A DNA stretch of 64,000 bases, taken from positions 1-64,000 of the forward strand of contig DBYX01000003.1 in NCBI GenBank assembly GCA_002311665.1. The letters run 5' to 3'. Source of the stretch: Lachnoclostridium sp. UBA1175. GTDB taxonomy: Bacteria > Bacillota > Clostridia > Lachnospirales > Lachnospiraceae. Both the position numbers and the translations under genes were made by a program. This document shows positions 23,451-33,129 of this stretch, in pieces (the stretch's first letter is position 1; each line of letters starts with the position of its first letter). The notes under the pieces are model-generated. The model was not told the origin of the DNA, ran no database searches, and saw only the letters and a list, made by a program, of their open reading frames with translations.

Positions 23451-25055
23451 ATGAAACTGAAAGATATCGTAAAACCGGAAAACCGGGCGGAGTGGGAGGC
23501 CAAAGGTTACTCGCTTCCGCAGTATGACCGCGCGGCAATGATCGCGCGCACAAAAGAGAACCCTACCTGGATCCATTTCGGTGCGGGCAACATATTCCGC
23601 GCATTTCCCGCAGCGGTGCTCGAGGGAATGCTCAACCGCGAGGAGGCCGACACCGGCGTGATCGTCGCGGAAGGTTTTGACTATGACATCATCGATATGG
23701 CTTACCGGCCGTACGATGACCTGAGCCTTCTGGTCGTGCTGAAGGCCGACGGAAGCATCGAGAAGAGGGTTGTCGGCAGTGTGGCGGAGAGCCTGAAGGC
23801 CGACACGGAGTCGGAGGATTTTGAGAGGCTTTGCGAGATTTTCCGCAACCCCTCGCTTCAGATGGTGACCTTCACGATCACGGAGAAGGGCTACTCGCTG
23901 TGGACGGCGGACGGCTCGTACAACCGCGCGGCGGCTGAGGATTTCTCCTCGCGAGGACTGCGTCCGCAGACCGCGATGGGCAAGGTGACCGCGCTTTTAT
24001 GGGAGCGTTTTAAGGCGGGTGCTTACCCGATCACGATGTCGAGCATGGACAACTGCTCGCACAACGGAGACAAGCTCTCGAAGGCGGTGTTCACCTATGC
24101 GCGCGAGTGGTGCCGGCAGGGTCTGGTGAACGGCGAGTTTGTCGCATGGCTTGAGCGGAGCGGTAAGGTGACATTCCCCTGGAGCATGATCGACAAGATC
24201 ACGCCGAGACCGGATGCGAAGGTGCAGGCAATGCTCGCGGATGACGGCTTCGAGGACAACAATATCATCATCACGGGATTTAAGACGTACACGGCGCCTT
24301 TCGTCAACGCCGAGGAGACGGAGTACCTCGTCGTCGAGGATACGTTCCCGAACGGCCGTCCCGCGCTCGAGAAGGGCGGTGTGCTGTACACCGACCGCGA
24401 GACCGTGGACAAGGTCGAGAAGATGAAGGTGTGCACGTGCTTAAACCCGCTTCACACGGCGCTTGCCATATACGGCTGTATGCTCGGTTACACACTGATC
24501 TCGGAGGAGATGAAGGATCCTGACCTGTCGAAACTGGTGACCCGCATGGGCTACGAGGAGGCGATGCCGGTTGTCGTGAACCCGGGCATCCTCAAGCCGG
24601 AGGATTTCATCGGCGCGGTGCTTACGAAGCGCCTGCCGAACCCGTTCATGCCGGATGCGCCGCAGCGCATCGCGACCGACACGTCGCAGAAGCTGCCGAT
24701 CCGCTTCGGTGAGACGCTGAAGGCCTATGCTGCGGGCGGTCTCGACCTTTCGAAACTCACGCTGATCCCGCTTGTGCTCGCCGGATACGCGCGCTATCTG
24801 CGCGGCATCGACGACGAGGGCAACGCTTTTGAACAGAGCCCGGATCCGCTGCTTGCGGAGCTCTCGGAGATCGTAGCGGGGCTCACACCGGGCGGCGACA
24901 ACGACTGGTCGTGCCTTCGGAAGCTGTATTCCCGCAGCGACGTCTTCGGTGTGGATCTCTATGAGATCGGCATCGGGGAGAAGGTGGAAGCGATGGCGAA
25001 GGAACTGTTCTCCGGCATCGGTGCGATCCGCAGCACGCTTCGCAAGTATGTTTGA
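23451..25055 (+). CDS. uxuB: Fructuronate reductase (D-mannonate oxidoreductase) UxuB
   Basis: NADH-dependent reduction of D-fructuronate to D-mannonate. The 534-residue protein belongs to the mannitol-dehydrogenase-type long-chain family: the nucleotide loop WIHFGAGNIFRAF is at residues 40-52 and the catalytic-type Lys lies in the CTCLNPLHTALA region that follows. SMDNCSHNGDKL is another family hallmark. The ribosome site is AGGAG. Together with uxaC (minus strand, 55066) it links glucuronate to mannonate. Tagaturonate reductase (UxaB) is a relative; the aguA-uxuA context favours UxuB. Confidence 0.92.
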   Translation: MKLKDIVKPENRAEWEAKGYSLPQYDRAAMIARTKENPTWIHFGAGNIFRAFPAAVLEGMLNREEADTGVIVAEGFDYDIIDMAYRPYDDLSLLVVLKADGSIEKRVVGSVAESLKADTESEDFERLCEIFRNPSLQMVTFTITEKGYSLWTADGSYNRAAAEDFSSRGLRPQTAMGKVTALLWERFKAGAYPITMSSMDNCSHNGDKLSKAVFTYAREWCRQGLVNGEFVAWLERSGKVTFPWSMIDKITPRPDAKVQAMLADDGFEDNNIIITGFKTYTAPFVNAEETEYLVVEDTFPNGRPALEKGGVLYTDRETVDKVEKMKVCTCLNPLHTALAIYGCMLGYTLISEEMKDPDLSKLVTRMGYEEAMPVVVNPGILKPEDFIGAVLTKRLPNPFMPDAPQRIATDTSQKLPIRFGETLKAYAAGGLDLSKLTLIPLVLAGYARYLRGIDDEGNAFEQSPDPLLAELSEIVAGLTPGGDNDWSCLRKLYSRSDVFGVDLYEIGIGEKVEAMAKELFSGIGAIRSTLRKYV

Positions 25056-25063
25056 TCTTATCG

Positions 25064-25080
25064 TCCGCCGAAAGAGCGGA
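25064..25080 (+). terminator. Weak hairpin after uxuB
   Basis: TCCGC (25064-25068) and GCGGA (25076-25080) flank a seven-base loop, followed by TTGTGTATTG. Too weak for a firm terminator call. Confidence 0.3.
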
Positions 25081-25109
25081 TTGTGTATTGTGGGAGGAGT
25101 TAACGAATC

Positions 25110-26780
25110 ATGAAAACCGGTTTGATCATCATCGGTGTGCTGCTCGCTATGCTGGCGTTCGGCATCTTTGACCGGTACCGCCGCATCCGTGAGATGAGAA
25201 AGCGTCTCAGGGAAGAATACGGAGGGCCCAAGGTCAGTAAGATCTCGCAGAAGAGGCTCGAGTCGCTCGGCGCGTACCGGGATTCCCTGCTCGCGAGAAC
25301 GTTCGACATCGACGAGATTACGTGGAATGACCTGGAGATGGAGCGTGTCTTCAAGGCGCTCAACCGCACCTGCAGTGCTGTCGGTGAGGAGTATCTGTAC
25401 GCGGCGCTGTTCCGCCCGGAGTTCTGCGAAAACGAGTTGAAGCGCAGGGAGGAATTAATCCGACTCGTCTCGGAGAACGAGGAAGTGCGGATCAATCTGC
25501 AGATTGCGCTGTCCGGCATGGGGAAAATTCAAAACCTCTCCCTGTACCAGTATCTTACCAGCTTTGACGGCGTCAAAGAGGATTCCAACATAAAGCATCT
25601 GATCCCGATCGCCGGCTGGATCGCCGGCATCATCTTCGGGATACTGGGGAATACCGCCTTCTGTGCGGCAACGCTCCTTGTGACCGCGGGGTACAGCATT
25701 GTGACGTACTACAAGCGCAAGGGTGAGATCGAGCCGTATCTCCAGGCGCTGATGTTCGTGAGCCGTTGGGTCGGCAACGTCGGCCGTATGCGAAAGGAGA
25801 TCAATGTTCCAGGGACGCAGCTGGACCTTGAGCTGGAGAGCCTCGAGGAGCAGGCAAAGGCGTTCGCCTCCTTCCGTCGCGGCTCGTGGATCCTCGCTGC
25901 GACGGACGCGTCCGGCGATCCCGCGCAGATGATCCTCGAGTACATTCGCATGCTGACGCACGTCGATCTGATCAAGTTTAATCTGATGCACAGAAGCCTT
26001 GTGAACCGCACCGGAGAGATCCGGCAGATGTTCGAGGACACGGGGCGCCTGGATATGGCAGTCGCGATCGCTTCGTACCGCGCGTATCGCGGCGCTGACG
26101 GCTGGTGCATTCCGGAACTCACGCAGGATAAGACTCCGCTCGCGTTCGAGGGCCTGTGCCATCCGATGATCGAGAAGCCGGTGCCGAACTCGCTGACCGC
26201 GGACGGTTGCGTGCTTCTGACCGGCAGCAACGCCTCCGGCAAATCGACCTTTCTGAAGACGGTCGCCATCAATGCGATCCTCGCGCAGACGATCCACACG
26301 GTTCTCGGACGGTCTTACAGCGGTATGTACTACCGCATATTTTCCTCGATGGCGCTCCGCGACGATCTCGCGGCGAAGGAGAGCTACTACATCGTGGAGA
26401 TCCGCTCGCTGAAGCGTATCCTCGACGCCGCGGAGGAGGACGAACCCGTGCTGTGCTTCGTCGACGAGGTGCTTCGCGGAACGAACACCGCGGAACGGAT
26501 CGCCGCGTCGAGCAACATCCTGCGCTACATCTCGGACAGAGGCGCGCAGTGTTTTGCGGCGACGCACGACCTGGAGCTCACGGAGATCCTGAAGGACTGC
26601 TATGCGATGTACCATTTCAGCGAGAGCGTAACCGAGGAGGCGCTGACGTTCGACTATACGCTCAAGACGGGCAAAGCGACGTCGCGCAACGCCATCCTTC
26701 TGCTGAAGTTGTTCGGCTACCCGCAGGAGATCGTGGACAGCGCGAACAAGGTGGCAGAGGAGTTTTTGAGCAGAAACTGA
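25110..26780 (+). CDS. Membrane-anchored MutS-family ATPase
   Basis: A 556-residue protein with the MutS ATPase domain but none of the N-terminal mismatch-reading domain. A hydrophobic helix lies at residues about 4-20, and two more around 165-200. The MutS core helices follow, then Walker A GSNASGKSTF near 370, the SYYIVEIRSLKRI region, Walker B CFVDEVLRGTN and ATHDLELTEIL. No Smr nuclease tail is present. Membrane-bound MutS homologues of this type are common in Firmicutes but their job is unclear; repair is not shown. It is followed by RNase HI and the true mutS, a context that suggests a link to DNA metabolism. Confidence 0.85.
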   Translation: MKTGLIIIGVLLAMLAFGIFDRYRRIREMRKRLREEYGGPKVSKISQKRLESLGAYRDSLLARTFDIDEITWNDLEMERVFKALNRTCSAVGEEYLYAALFRPEFCENELKRREELIRLVSENEEVRINLQIALSGMGKIQNLSLYQYLTSFDGVKEDSNIKHLIPIAGWIAGIIFGILGNTAFCAATLLVTAGYSIVTYYKRKGEIEPYLQALMFVSRWVGNVGRMRKEINVPGTQLDLELESLEEQAKAFASFRRGSWILAATDASGDPAQMILEYIRMLTHVDLIKFNLMHRSLVNRTGEIRQMFEDTGRLDMAVAIASYRAYRGADGWCIPELTQDKTPLAFEGLCHPMIEKPVPNSLTADGCVLLTGSNASGKSTFLKTVAINAILAQTIHTVLGRSYSGMYYRIFSSMALRDDLAAKESYYIVEIRSLKRILDAAEEDEPVLCFVDEVLRGTNTAERIAASSNILRYISDRGAQCFAATHDLELTEILKDCYAMYHFSESVTEEALTFDYTLKTGKATSRNAILLLKLFGYPQEIVDSANKVAEEFLSRN

Positions 26781-26816
26781 CATTTTACGAACCTTTCGAA
26801 AGCGAGGAGACGCAAT

Positions 26817-27530
26817 ATGCCCGATGTGACAATCTATACAGACGGTGCGGCGCGCGGCAACCCGAACGGCCCCGGCGGCTACGGAGCTGTCGTGCGATAC
26901 ACGGACGCGGGAGGCAAGGTGTACGAGCGTGAGTATTCCGCGGGATTTGCCGTGACGACGAACAACCGGATGGAGCTGATGGCGGCCATTGTTGCGCTCG
27001 AGAACCTTAAGGTTCCGTGCAATGTGACGCTGTATTCCGACTCCAAGTATCTGGTTGACGCGTACAACGAGGGCTGGGTGTGGTACTGGCGTGAGCACGG
27101 CTACCGCAACAAACAGGGCGACACCGTGAAAAATGTCGAACTGTGGCAGAGACTTCTCGCGCAGACCGACCGGCACGAGGTCTCGTTCGAGTGGGTCAAG
27201 GGTCACAACGGCCATCCGGAAAATGAGCGCTGCGACGAGCTCGCGACTACCGCGGCGGACGGCGAGACGCTCTACGTCGACGACGGCGGGGATCTGCGGG
27301 ATCCGGTCTTAAGCACGGATAATGCTGCCGTTCCCAAGACGGAGACGGGCGGGAGCGGCACGGGTGCATCGGCCGGCGGAGATGTCGCTTCGGACCTTTT
27401 TGCCTACGAACCCGGGACGCTGTCCCGCGAGGAGCTCTATAAGAAGATTGAGGTGCTCCGCGCACTGATCGACGAGGAAATGGAGCTGCTCGACCGGATG
27501 GAGGAAGAGTATTACGCGCAGGAGGAGTGA
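26817..27530 (+). CDS. rnhA: Ribonuclease HI with C-terminal helical extension
   Basis: Cuts the RNA strand of RNA-DNA hybrids. All four catalytic acids are present: D9 (YTDGAARGNPNG), E53 (NNRMEL), D75 (YSDSKYLV) and D140 (NERCDEL), with the basic-handle segment WYWREHGYRNK between. The catalytic core ends near residue 145; the remaining 90 residues are an Ala/Gly/Thr linker and a charged helix (EELYKKIEVLRALIDEEMEL), longer than in E. coli RNase HI. The extension could bind a partner. It lies between the MutS-like gene and mutS. RnhB is also encoded in this window. Confidence 0.93.
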   Translation: MPDVTIYTDGAARGNPNGPGGYGAVVRYTDAGGKVYEREYSAGFAVTTNNRMELMAAIVALENLKVPCNVTLYSDSKYLVDAYNEGWVWYWREHGYRNKQGDTVKNVELWQRLLAQTDRHEVSFEWVKGHNGHPENERCDELATTAADGETLYVDDGGDLRDPVLSTDNAAVPKTETGGSGTGASAGGDVASDLFAYEPGTLSREELYKKIEVLRALIDEEMELLDRMEEEYYAQEE

Positions 27531-27586
27531 CTCCGCGCAGCATAAGAAACAGAAGTACAAACTATGACGCAAGGAAGCCTACGGAC

Positions 27587-30247
27587 ATGAAAGAAACCCT
27601 GTCACCGATGATGCAGCATTACATGGAGATCAAGCAGAAGTACAACGACTGCCTCGTGTTTTACCGCCTCGGCGATTTTTACGAGATGTTTTTCGAGGAC
27701 GCGGAGATCGCGTCGCGTGAACTGGAACTGACGCTTACCGGCCGTGACTGTGGACTGGCGGAGCGTGCACCGATGTGCGGCGTGCCGTTCCACGCGGCGG
27801 ACACGTACATTTCCCGCCTCGTCGACAAGGGCTACCGGGTGGCGATCTGCGAGCAGCTGGAGGACCCCAAGGAAGCCAAGGGAATGGTGAAGCGCGATGT
27901 CACGCGAATCGTCACGCCGGGCACAAACGTGCTTGCGCAGGGGATGGACGAGACGCGCAACACTTACCTGATGGGCATCCTGTGGATGGACGGCATCTTC
28001 GGCATCTCAACGGTCGACGTGTCCACGGGCGATTATTTTGTGACGGAGGTATCAACGGCACGCAAGGTGATCGATGAGGTGACGAAGTTCAGTCCCTCCG
28101 AGATCGTATGTAACCCTGCGTTTCTGATCTCGGGAGTCGACACCGAGGACCTCAAGAACCGGCTCGGCATCGCCGTGACGACGCTCGCGGACCGGCTGTA
28201 CGATGCGGAGGTGAACAACCGACTGCTTCTCACGCATTTTCACGTGAGCAACCTTTACACGCTCGGGCTCGGCGGAATGGAGACCGGAGCCGAGGCGGCG
28301 GGAGCGGTGCTCGCGTACCTCTATGAGACGCAGAAGACATCTCTGTCGCATATCACGAAGCTTCAGCCGTATTCGGCGGAGCGCTATATGGTGATCGACG
28401 CCTCGACGAGGCGGAATCTCGAGCTCACGGAGACACTCCGCGAGAAGCTGAAGAGAGGTTCACTCCTCTGGGTGATCGACCGCACGAAGACGGCGATGGG
28501 AGCGCGCCTTCTGCGCCTGTTCCTCGAGCAGCCGCTTCTGAAGAAGGAGGACATCACCGCCAGACAGAGCGCCATCGCGGAGTTCAACGAGAACGTGATG
28601 ACGCGCGACGAGGTGCGGGAATACTTAAATGCCGTGTACGACCTCGAGCGGCTGATCTGTCGCGTGAGCTATAAGAGCGCATCGCCGAGGGATATGCTTG
28701 CATTTTCCTCATCGCTCGCAATGCTTCCGCACATCAAGCGACTGCTTGCGGAATTCCACAGCAAACTGATCCGAAGCGAGATGGACGATATGGACACGCT
28801 CGAGGATCTGCAGTCCCTGATCGAGAGAGCGATCCATCCGGATGCGCCGTTGTCGGTCAAAGAAGGCGGAATGATCCGCGACGGCTACAACGAGGAGGTT
28901 GACCGTCTGCGCCAGGCGAAGACGCAGGGCAAGACGTGGCTTGCGGAGCTGGAGGCGCGTGAGCGCGAGGCGACCGGCATCCGCAACCTGAAGATCAAAT
29001 ACAACAACGTGTTCGGCTATTTCCTCGAGGTGACAAACTCGTTCCGCGAGCTCGTCCCCGAGACATGGAAGAGAAAGCAGACGCTGTCCGGCTCGGAACG
29101 CTACACGACGCCGGAGCTGAAGGAGCTCGAGGACACGATCATGAATGCGGAGGACCGCCTCAACGCTCTGGAGTACCGTCTGTTCTCCGAGGTGAGGGAC
29201 GCCGTTTCCGCGGAGATCGTCCGCATACAGAAGACCGCCAAGGCGGTGGCGATGATCGATGCATTGGCTTCGCTTGCGTATGTCGCGGAGCGGAACCGCT
29301 ATGTCTGCCCGCAGATCAACAAGCAGGGGCGGATCCACATTGTGGAGGGCCGTCACCCGGTGGTCGAGCAGGTGCTGCCCGGCGGGACATTTGTCTCCAA
29401 CAACACGGAGCTCGACAACGACCGGAACCGTGTGGCGATCATCACGGGACCGAATATGGCCGGCAAATCCACCTACATGCGCCAGACGGCGCTGATCGTG
29501 CTGCTCGCACAGATCGGAAGCTTCGTCCCCGCGAAGGAGGCGGACATAGGCATCGTCGACCGGATATTTACGCGCGTCGGCGCTTCGGATGACCTCGCGA
29601 GCGGGCAGTCCACGTTCATGGTGGAGATGACGGAGGTCGCGAACATTTTGCGAAACGCGACCAAGAACAGCCTGCTGATCCTCGACGAGATCGGGCGCGG
29701 AACATCGACGTTCGACGGTCTGTCGATCGCGTGGTCGGTGATCGAACATGTCGCGGACAAGAGACTGATCGGCGCGAAGACGCTGTTTGCGACGCACTAC
29801 CACGAGCTGACGGAGCTTGAGGGCAAGCTCGACGGCGTGTGTAACTACTGTATCGCCGTGAAGGAGCAGGGCGATACCATCGTATTTCTTCGGAAGATCA
29901 TTCGCGGCGGTGCGGACAAAAGCTACGGCATTCAGGTCGCGCGGCTTGCGGGCGTTCCGGAGACGGTGCTTCGAAGGGCCGAGGAGCTTGTGGATCAGCT
30001 GACGCAGAACGACATCGCCGAGAGGGCGAGGGAGATTTTCCGACAGGCACAGCCGCCGCAGGATGACGGCGGAAGCTGGGTGCCGAAACACAAGGACGCG
30101 GCGCCGAACCAGATGTCAATGTTCGGCAACAGCGCGTACGCGGACATCGTGGAGCGCATCCGCGAGATGAACCTGCAGGGAATGACGCCGATCGACGCGC
30201 TCAATTTCCTGTTCCGCGTTCAGGATGAAATTAACCGTATCGGTTAA
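27587..30247 (+). CDS. mutS: DNA mismatch repair protein MutS
   Basis: Recognises mismatches and starts repair. The 886-residue protein has the N-terminal mismatch loop with the Phe-x-Glu motif (GDFYEMFFEDA), connector and lever/clamp domains, then Walker A GPNMAGKSTYM near 621, SQSTFMVEM (here GQSTFMVEMTE), Walker B LILDEIGRGTSTFDG and ATHYHELTELE. The C-terminus ends in a helix-turn-helix dimerisation segment and PIDALNFLFRVQDEI. Start at 27587 (MKETLSPMMQHYMEIK) follows AAGGA; an upstream in-frame ATG lacks family similarity. mutL, its usual neighbour, is not next door: an ABC transporter follows. Confidence 0.97.
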   Translation: MKETLSPMMQHYMEIKQKYNDCLVFYRLGDFYEMFFEDAEIASRELELTLTGRDCGLAERAPMCGVPFHAADTYISRLVDKGYRVAICEQLEDPKEAKGMVKRDVTRIVTPGTNVLAQGMDETRNTYLMGILWMDGIFGISTVDVSTGDYFVTEVSTARKVIDEVTKFSPSEIVCNPAFLISGVDTEDLKNRLGIAVTTLADRLYDAEVNNRLLLTHFHVSNLYTLGLGGMETGAEAAGAVLAYLYETQKTSLSHITKLQPYSAERYMVIDASTRRNLELTETLREKLKRGSLLWVIDRTKTAMGARLLRLFLEQPLLKKEDITARQSAIAEFNENVMTRDEVREYLNAVYDLERLICRVSYKSASPRDMLAFSSSLAMLPHIKRLLAEFHSKLIRSEMDDMDTLEDLQSLIERAIHPDAPLSVKEGGMIRDGYNEEVDRLRQAKTQGKTWLAELEAREREATGIRNLKIKYNNVFGYFLEVTNSFRELVPETWKRKQTLSGSERYTTPELKELEDTIMNAEDRLNALEYRLFSEVRDAVSAEIVRIQKTAKAVAMIDALASLAYVAERNRYVCPQINKQGRIHIVEGRHPVVEQVLPGGTFVSNNTELDNDRNRVAIITGPNMAGKSTYMRQTALIVLLAQIGSFVPAKEADIGIVDRIFTRVGASDDLASGQSTFMVEMTEVANILRNATKNSLLILDEIGRGTSTFDGLSIAWSVIEHVADKRLIGAKTLFATHYHELTELEGKLDGVCNYCIAVKEQGDTIVFLRKIIRGGADKSYGIQVARLAGVPETVLRRAEELVDQLTQNDIAERAREIFRQAQPPQDDGGSWVPKHKDAAPNQMSMFGNSAYADIVERIREMNLQGMTPIDALNFLFRVQDEINRIG

Positions 30248-30257
30248 TGATAAATAA

Positions 30258-30271
30258 CCGGCGCAAGCCGG
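30258..30271 (+). other. GNRA-tetraloop hairpin between mutS and the ABC transporter
   Basis: CCGGC-GCAA-GCCGG is a perfect five-base stem with a GCAA (GNRA) loop. No T-run follows. It may protect the mutS mRNA end or be chance. Confidence 0.4.
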
Positions 30272-30289
30272 AAATGGGGGAACAATACC

Positions 30290-33115
30290 ATGCTGGAAGT
30301 AAGAAACCTGTGCAAGACCTATCGGTCGAAGGACGGTGTCAGCGTCGAGGCGACGAAGGACATCTCCCTGCGGTTTCCGGAGAGGGGAATGGTCTTTCTT
30401 CTGGGTCGCTCGGGAAGCGGTAAATCAACGCTTCTGCACCTGCTCGGCGGACTGGACCGTTACGACTCCGGTGAGATCCTGATCAACGGGACATCCACGC
30501 GGGATTTTTCAAACTCGATGATGGATTCCTATCGCAACACGTATGTCGGTTTCGTGTTTCAGGATTACAACATTCTGCCCGAGTTCAACGTCGGTGCGAA
30601 CATTGCACTTGCGCTTGAGCTGCAGGGCATCCGCGCGACCAATGAGCGGATCAACGAGATTTTGCGCGAGGTCGATCTCGCGGAATATGCAAAGCGCAGA
30701 CCGAATGAGTTGTCCGGCGGTCAGTTGCAGCGCGTGGCGATCGCGCGTGCGCTGATCAAGGACCCGGATATCATTCTCGCGGACGAGCCCACCGGTGCGC
30801 TCGACAGCTCGACCGGACGTCAGGTGTTCGAGACGCTGAAGAGACTCTCCAAGCGCAAACTGGTGATCATCGTCTCGCATGACCGTGACTATTCGGAGCA
30901 GTATGCCGACCGTATCATCGAGCTGGCGGACGGCCGTGTGATCTCCGATATGGAGCTCTCCGTTGCGCCCGTGGAGAACGAGGATGAGGCGGAGGAGAAT
31001 ATCGAATTCCGACCCGAGATGGGCATCCGGGCGGACAAGGACGGCCTCACCGTAGCACCGCTTTACGAGCTGACGGAGGAGGACCGCATCCGCATCAACC
31101 GCTTCCTGGAACTGCAGAAGGATAACAACGTCCTTCTTTTGGAGGGCACGAAGCTTGTTCCGAAGAAGGACCGCTTCAAGGACACGGATCAGGAGAAGAT
31201 CGTTCCGGAGAAGACGGAGTTTGCGCCTGTCAAGTCCAAACTGCCGTGGAAACGAAGCTTCGGCATCGGACTGAATTCATTGAAATACAAGAAGGTGACG
31301 CTTGTTTTTACCGTCCTTCTTTCCATTGTCGCGTTTGTTCTGTTCGGACTTGCCGACGTATTCTATTCCTTTGACAAGATCAACTGTATCACGGATTCCA
31401 TATGGGAGTCTGAAGTCACATTCCTGCAGATCGAAAAGTCCAGGGATTATACAAACTGGAGTTATGACTCGGATTTTGATTTCAATTTTACCGAGGCAGA
31501 GATACGGGAGATCGGCGAGAAGACGGGTCAGAAGCCCATTCCGGTTTCCGTGAGCGGGTACTGGGGAAGTTTTTGGAACATGAGGTTCGTCACCTCGCGG
31601 GAAATGGATCAATCCTACTTCTATGCGGAACCCGAACTGTATCAGGCGCTGTATCCGACGAACCCGAGAGGTATCATCGAGCTGGATGAGGAGCGCTTGA
31701 AGACTTTCGGAGCCGATCTGGTTGCGGGTCGTCTGCCGAAAGAGGGGACCGATGAGGTGTGTATCTCCACGCTCGCCGCAGAGATGATGCTTAAGTACGG
31801 CAACAGGGACATCTATAAAAATAAGACCGTGAATGATCTCGTAGGGATGAAACTTACGGTAGAATCGGAAGATATCATCGCACCTACCATATGCGGTGTC
31901 ATAGATCTGAAGATCGACGTCGATCGGTATCACAGACTGATTCCTACGAGCACATACAATCTATCGGATGCCGAAAAACTTCTCCGTGAGATCTATATGA
32001 GCATTTGCCGAAGCGAGTGCGCGAACGGACTTCCCGCTTTTTTGTTCTGTGCGATGGGAAGTACGAACCTTATCGGAGCGAGTAAGACCGGAGCGATCGA
32101 ACTGTATGACAGTGTGATTGAATTCCGGCTCGAGCATCCCCAGGATGACTATACATATTACTCCGGAGGTATGATCAACCGGCTTCTGCCTCTGTCGCAG
32201 GCCGATCTCTCGAAAGTGCTCTGGCTTGACGGCAGACCGAGAACCACGCTCGCGGACAACGAGATGATCGTTACCGCGGAAATTCTCGAGAATCTGTTCT
32301 GGGATGAACTCTACTCAATGTTCGGTGAGTTCTATTACGACGGAATGGATCAGAGGGAGATTATGAAGGCGGTCAGCGCGCTCCTTAAGGAAAAGGAGAG
32401 TCTTTTTTCCGTAGAATTCTCCGACGGGACTGCCGGCAAGATCGTGGGAATGTATCTCAATAAGATTGAGGATACGGAGGATTACTATTACCGCGAAAAC
32501 GATACGGCGATCCTCAACGACGCGAAACTCGACAGTTACCGCGAGGAGGAATCCGAAACCTGCTCATTGTTGATCACCCGTATGCCTTCCTCGAGAAATG
32601 CATTGTACAAGCTTGTCGAATACGGAAACAACCCCGATACGGATATGCGTCTCTCACTCAATAATTCCTCGACGTTTGTCATTGATGAGTTGGATGATAT
32701 GTCAAGAGTGCTCTCCCCGGTGTTCAAGTGGATCGGCATCGTGTTTGCGGCATTTTCCGCGGTGCTTTTTGCCGTGTTTATCGCGAACAGTGTCATTCAC
32801 AAGAAACAGGAGATTGGCGTGCTGCGTGCGATCGGTGCGAGAAGTCTGGATGTATACCGGATATTCCTGTCCGAGACGGGCGTGATCGCCGCTTTCAACT
32901 GGATTGTCGCCGCCGGGCTCGTGTTTGCGATCGTCCGGTGGATCAACAGTCGTTTACAGGGGGATTATCTGTACAATCTGGTACTGTTGCACTTCGGTGT
33001 GCGACAGGTGCTCCTGATCTTCGTGATCGCGATCGGTATCGCGCTCGTTGCGACATTCCTGCCGATCTGGAGCATTGCGAGAAGAAAACCGATCGATGTG
33101 ATCCGTGACAGATAA
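30290..33115 (+). CDS. ABC transporter, fused ATPase and FtsX-type permease (first of tandem pair)
   Basis: A 941-residue half-transporter of the MacB type. The ATPase comes first: Walker A GRSGSGKST near residue 40, signature LSGGQLQRVAIARAL, Walker B IILADEPTGALD and the H-loop IIVSHDRDYSEQ. The first membrane helix is at about 333-356, followed by an extracellular domain of some 450 residues, then three C-terminal helices at about 811-838, 865-890 and 905-930 ending KPIDVIRDR. This is the FtsX/MacB topology, which in other bacteria serves mechanotransmission or export of peptides and lipids. It is 14 bases before a paralogue, so a heterodimer is likely. The substrate is unknown. Confidence 0.88.
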   Translation: MLEVRNLCKTYRSKDGVSVEATKDISLRFPERGMVFLLGRSGSGKSTLLHLLGGLDRYDSGEILINGTSTRDFSNSMMDSYRNTYVGFVFQDYNILPEFNVGANIALALELQGIRATNERINEILREVDLAEYAKRRPNELSGGQLQRVAIARALIKDPDIILADEPTGALDSSTGRQVFETLKRLSKRKLVIIVSHDRDYSEQYADRIIELADGRVISDMELSVAPVENEDEAEENIEFRPEMGIRADKDGLTVAPLYELTEEDRIRINRFLELQKDNNVLLLEGTKLVPKKDRFKDTDQEKIVPEKTEFAPVKSKLPWKRSFGIGLNSLKYKKVTLVFTVLLSIVAFVLFGLADVFYSFDKINCITDSIWESEVTFLQIEKSRDYTNWSYDSDFDFNFTEAEIREIGEKTGQKPIPVSVSGYWGSFWNMRFVTSREMDQSYFYAEPELYQALYPTNPRGIIELDEERLKTFGADLVAGRLPKEGTDEVCISTLAAEMMLKYGNRDIYKNKTVNDLVGMKLTVESEDIIAPTICGVIDLKIDVDRYHRLIPTSTYNLSDAEKLLREIYMSICRSECANGLPAFLFCAMGSTNLIGASKTGAIELYDSVIEFRLEHPQDDYTYYSGGMINRLLPLSQADLSKVLWLDGRPRTTLADNEMIVTAEILENLFWDELYSMFGEFYYDGMDQREIMKAVSALLKEKESLFSVEFSDGTAGKIVGMYLNKIEDTEDYYYRENDTAILNDAKLDSYREEESETCSLLITRMPSSRNALYKLVEYGNNPDTDMRLSLNNSSTFVIDELDDMSRVLSPVFKWIGIVFAAFSAVLFAVFIANSVIHKKQEIGVLRAIGARSLDVYRIFLSETGVIAAFNWIVAAGLVFAIVRWINSRLQGDYLYNLVLLHFGVRQVLLIFVIAIGIALVATFLPIWSIARRKPIDVIRDR

Positions 33116-33129
33116 CAGGGGGAGAAACA

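Noticed and set aside
25455..27215. A 586-codon open frame antisense to the MutS-like gene and rnhA
   Set aside because: It crosses two clear sense genes and has shadow-type composition.
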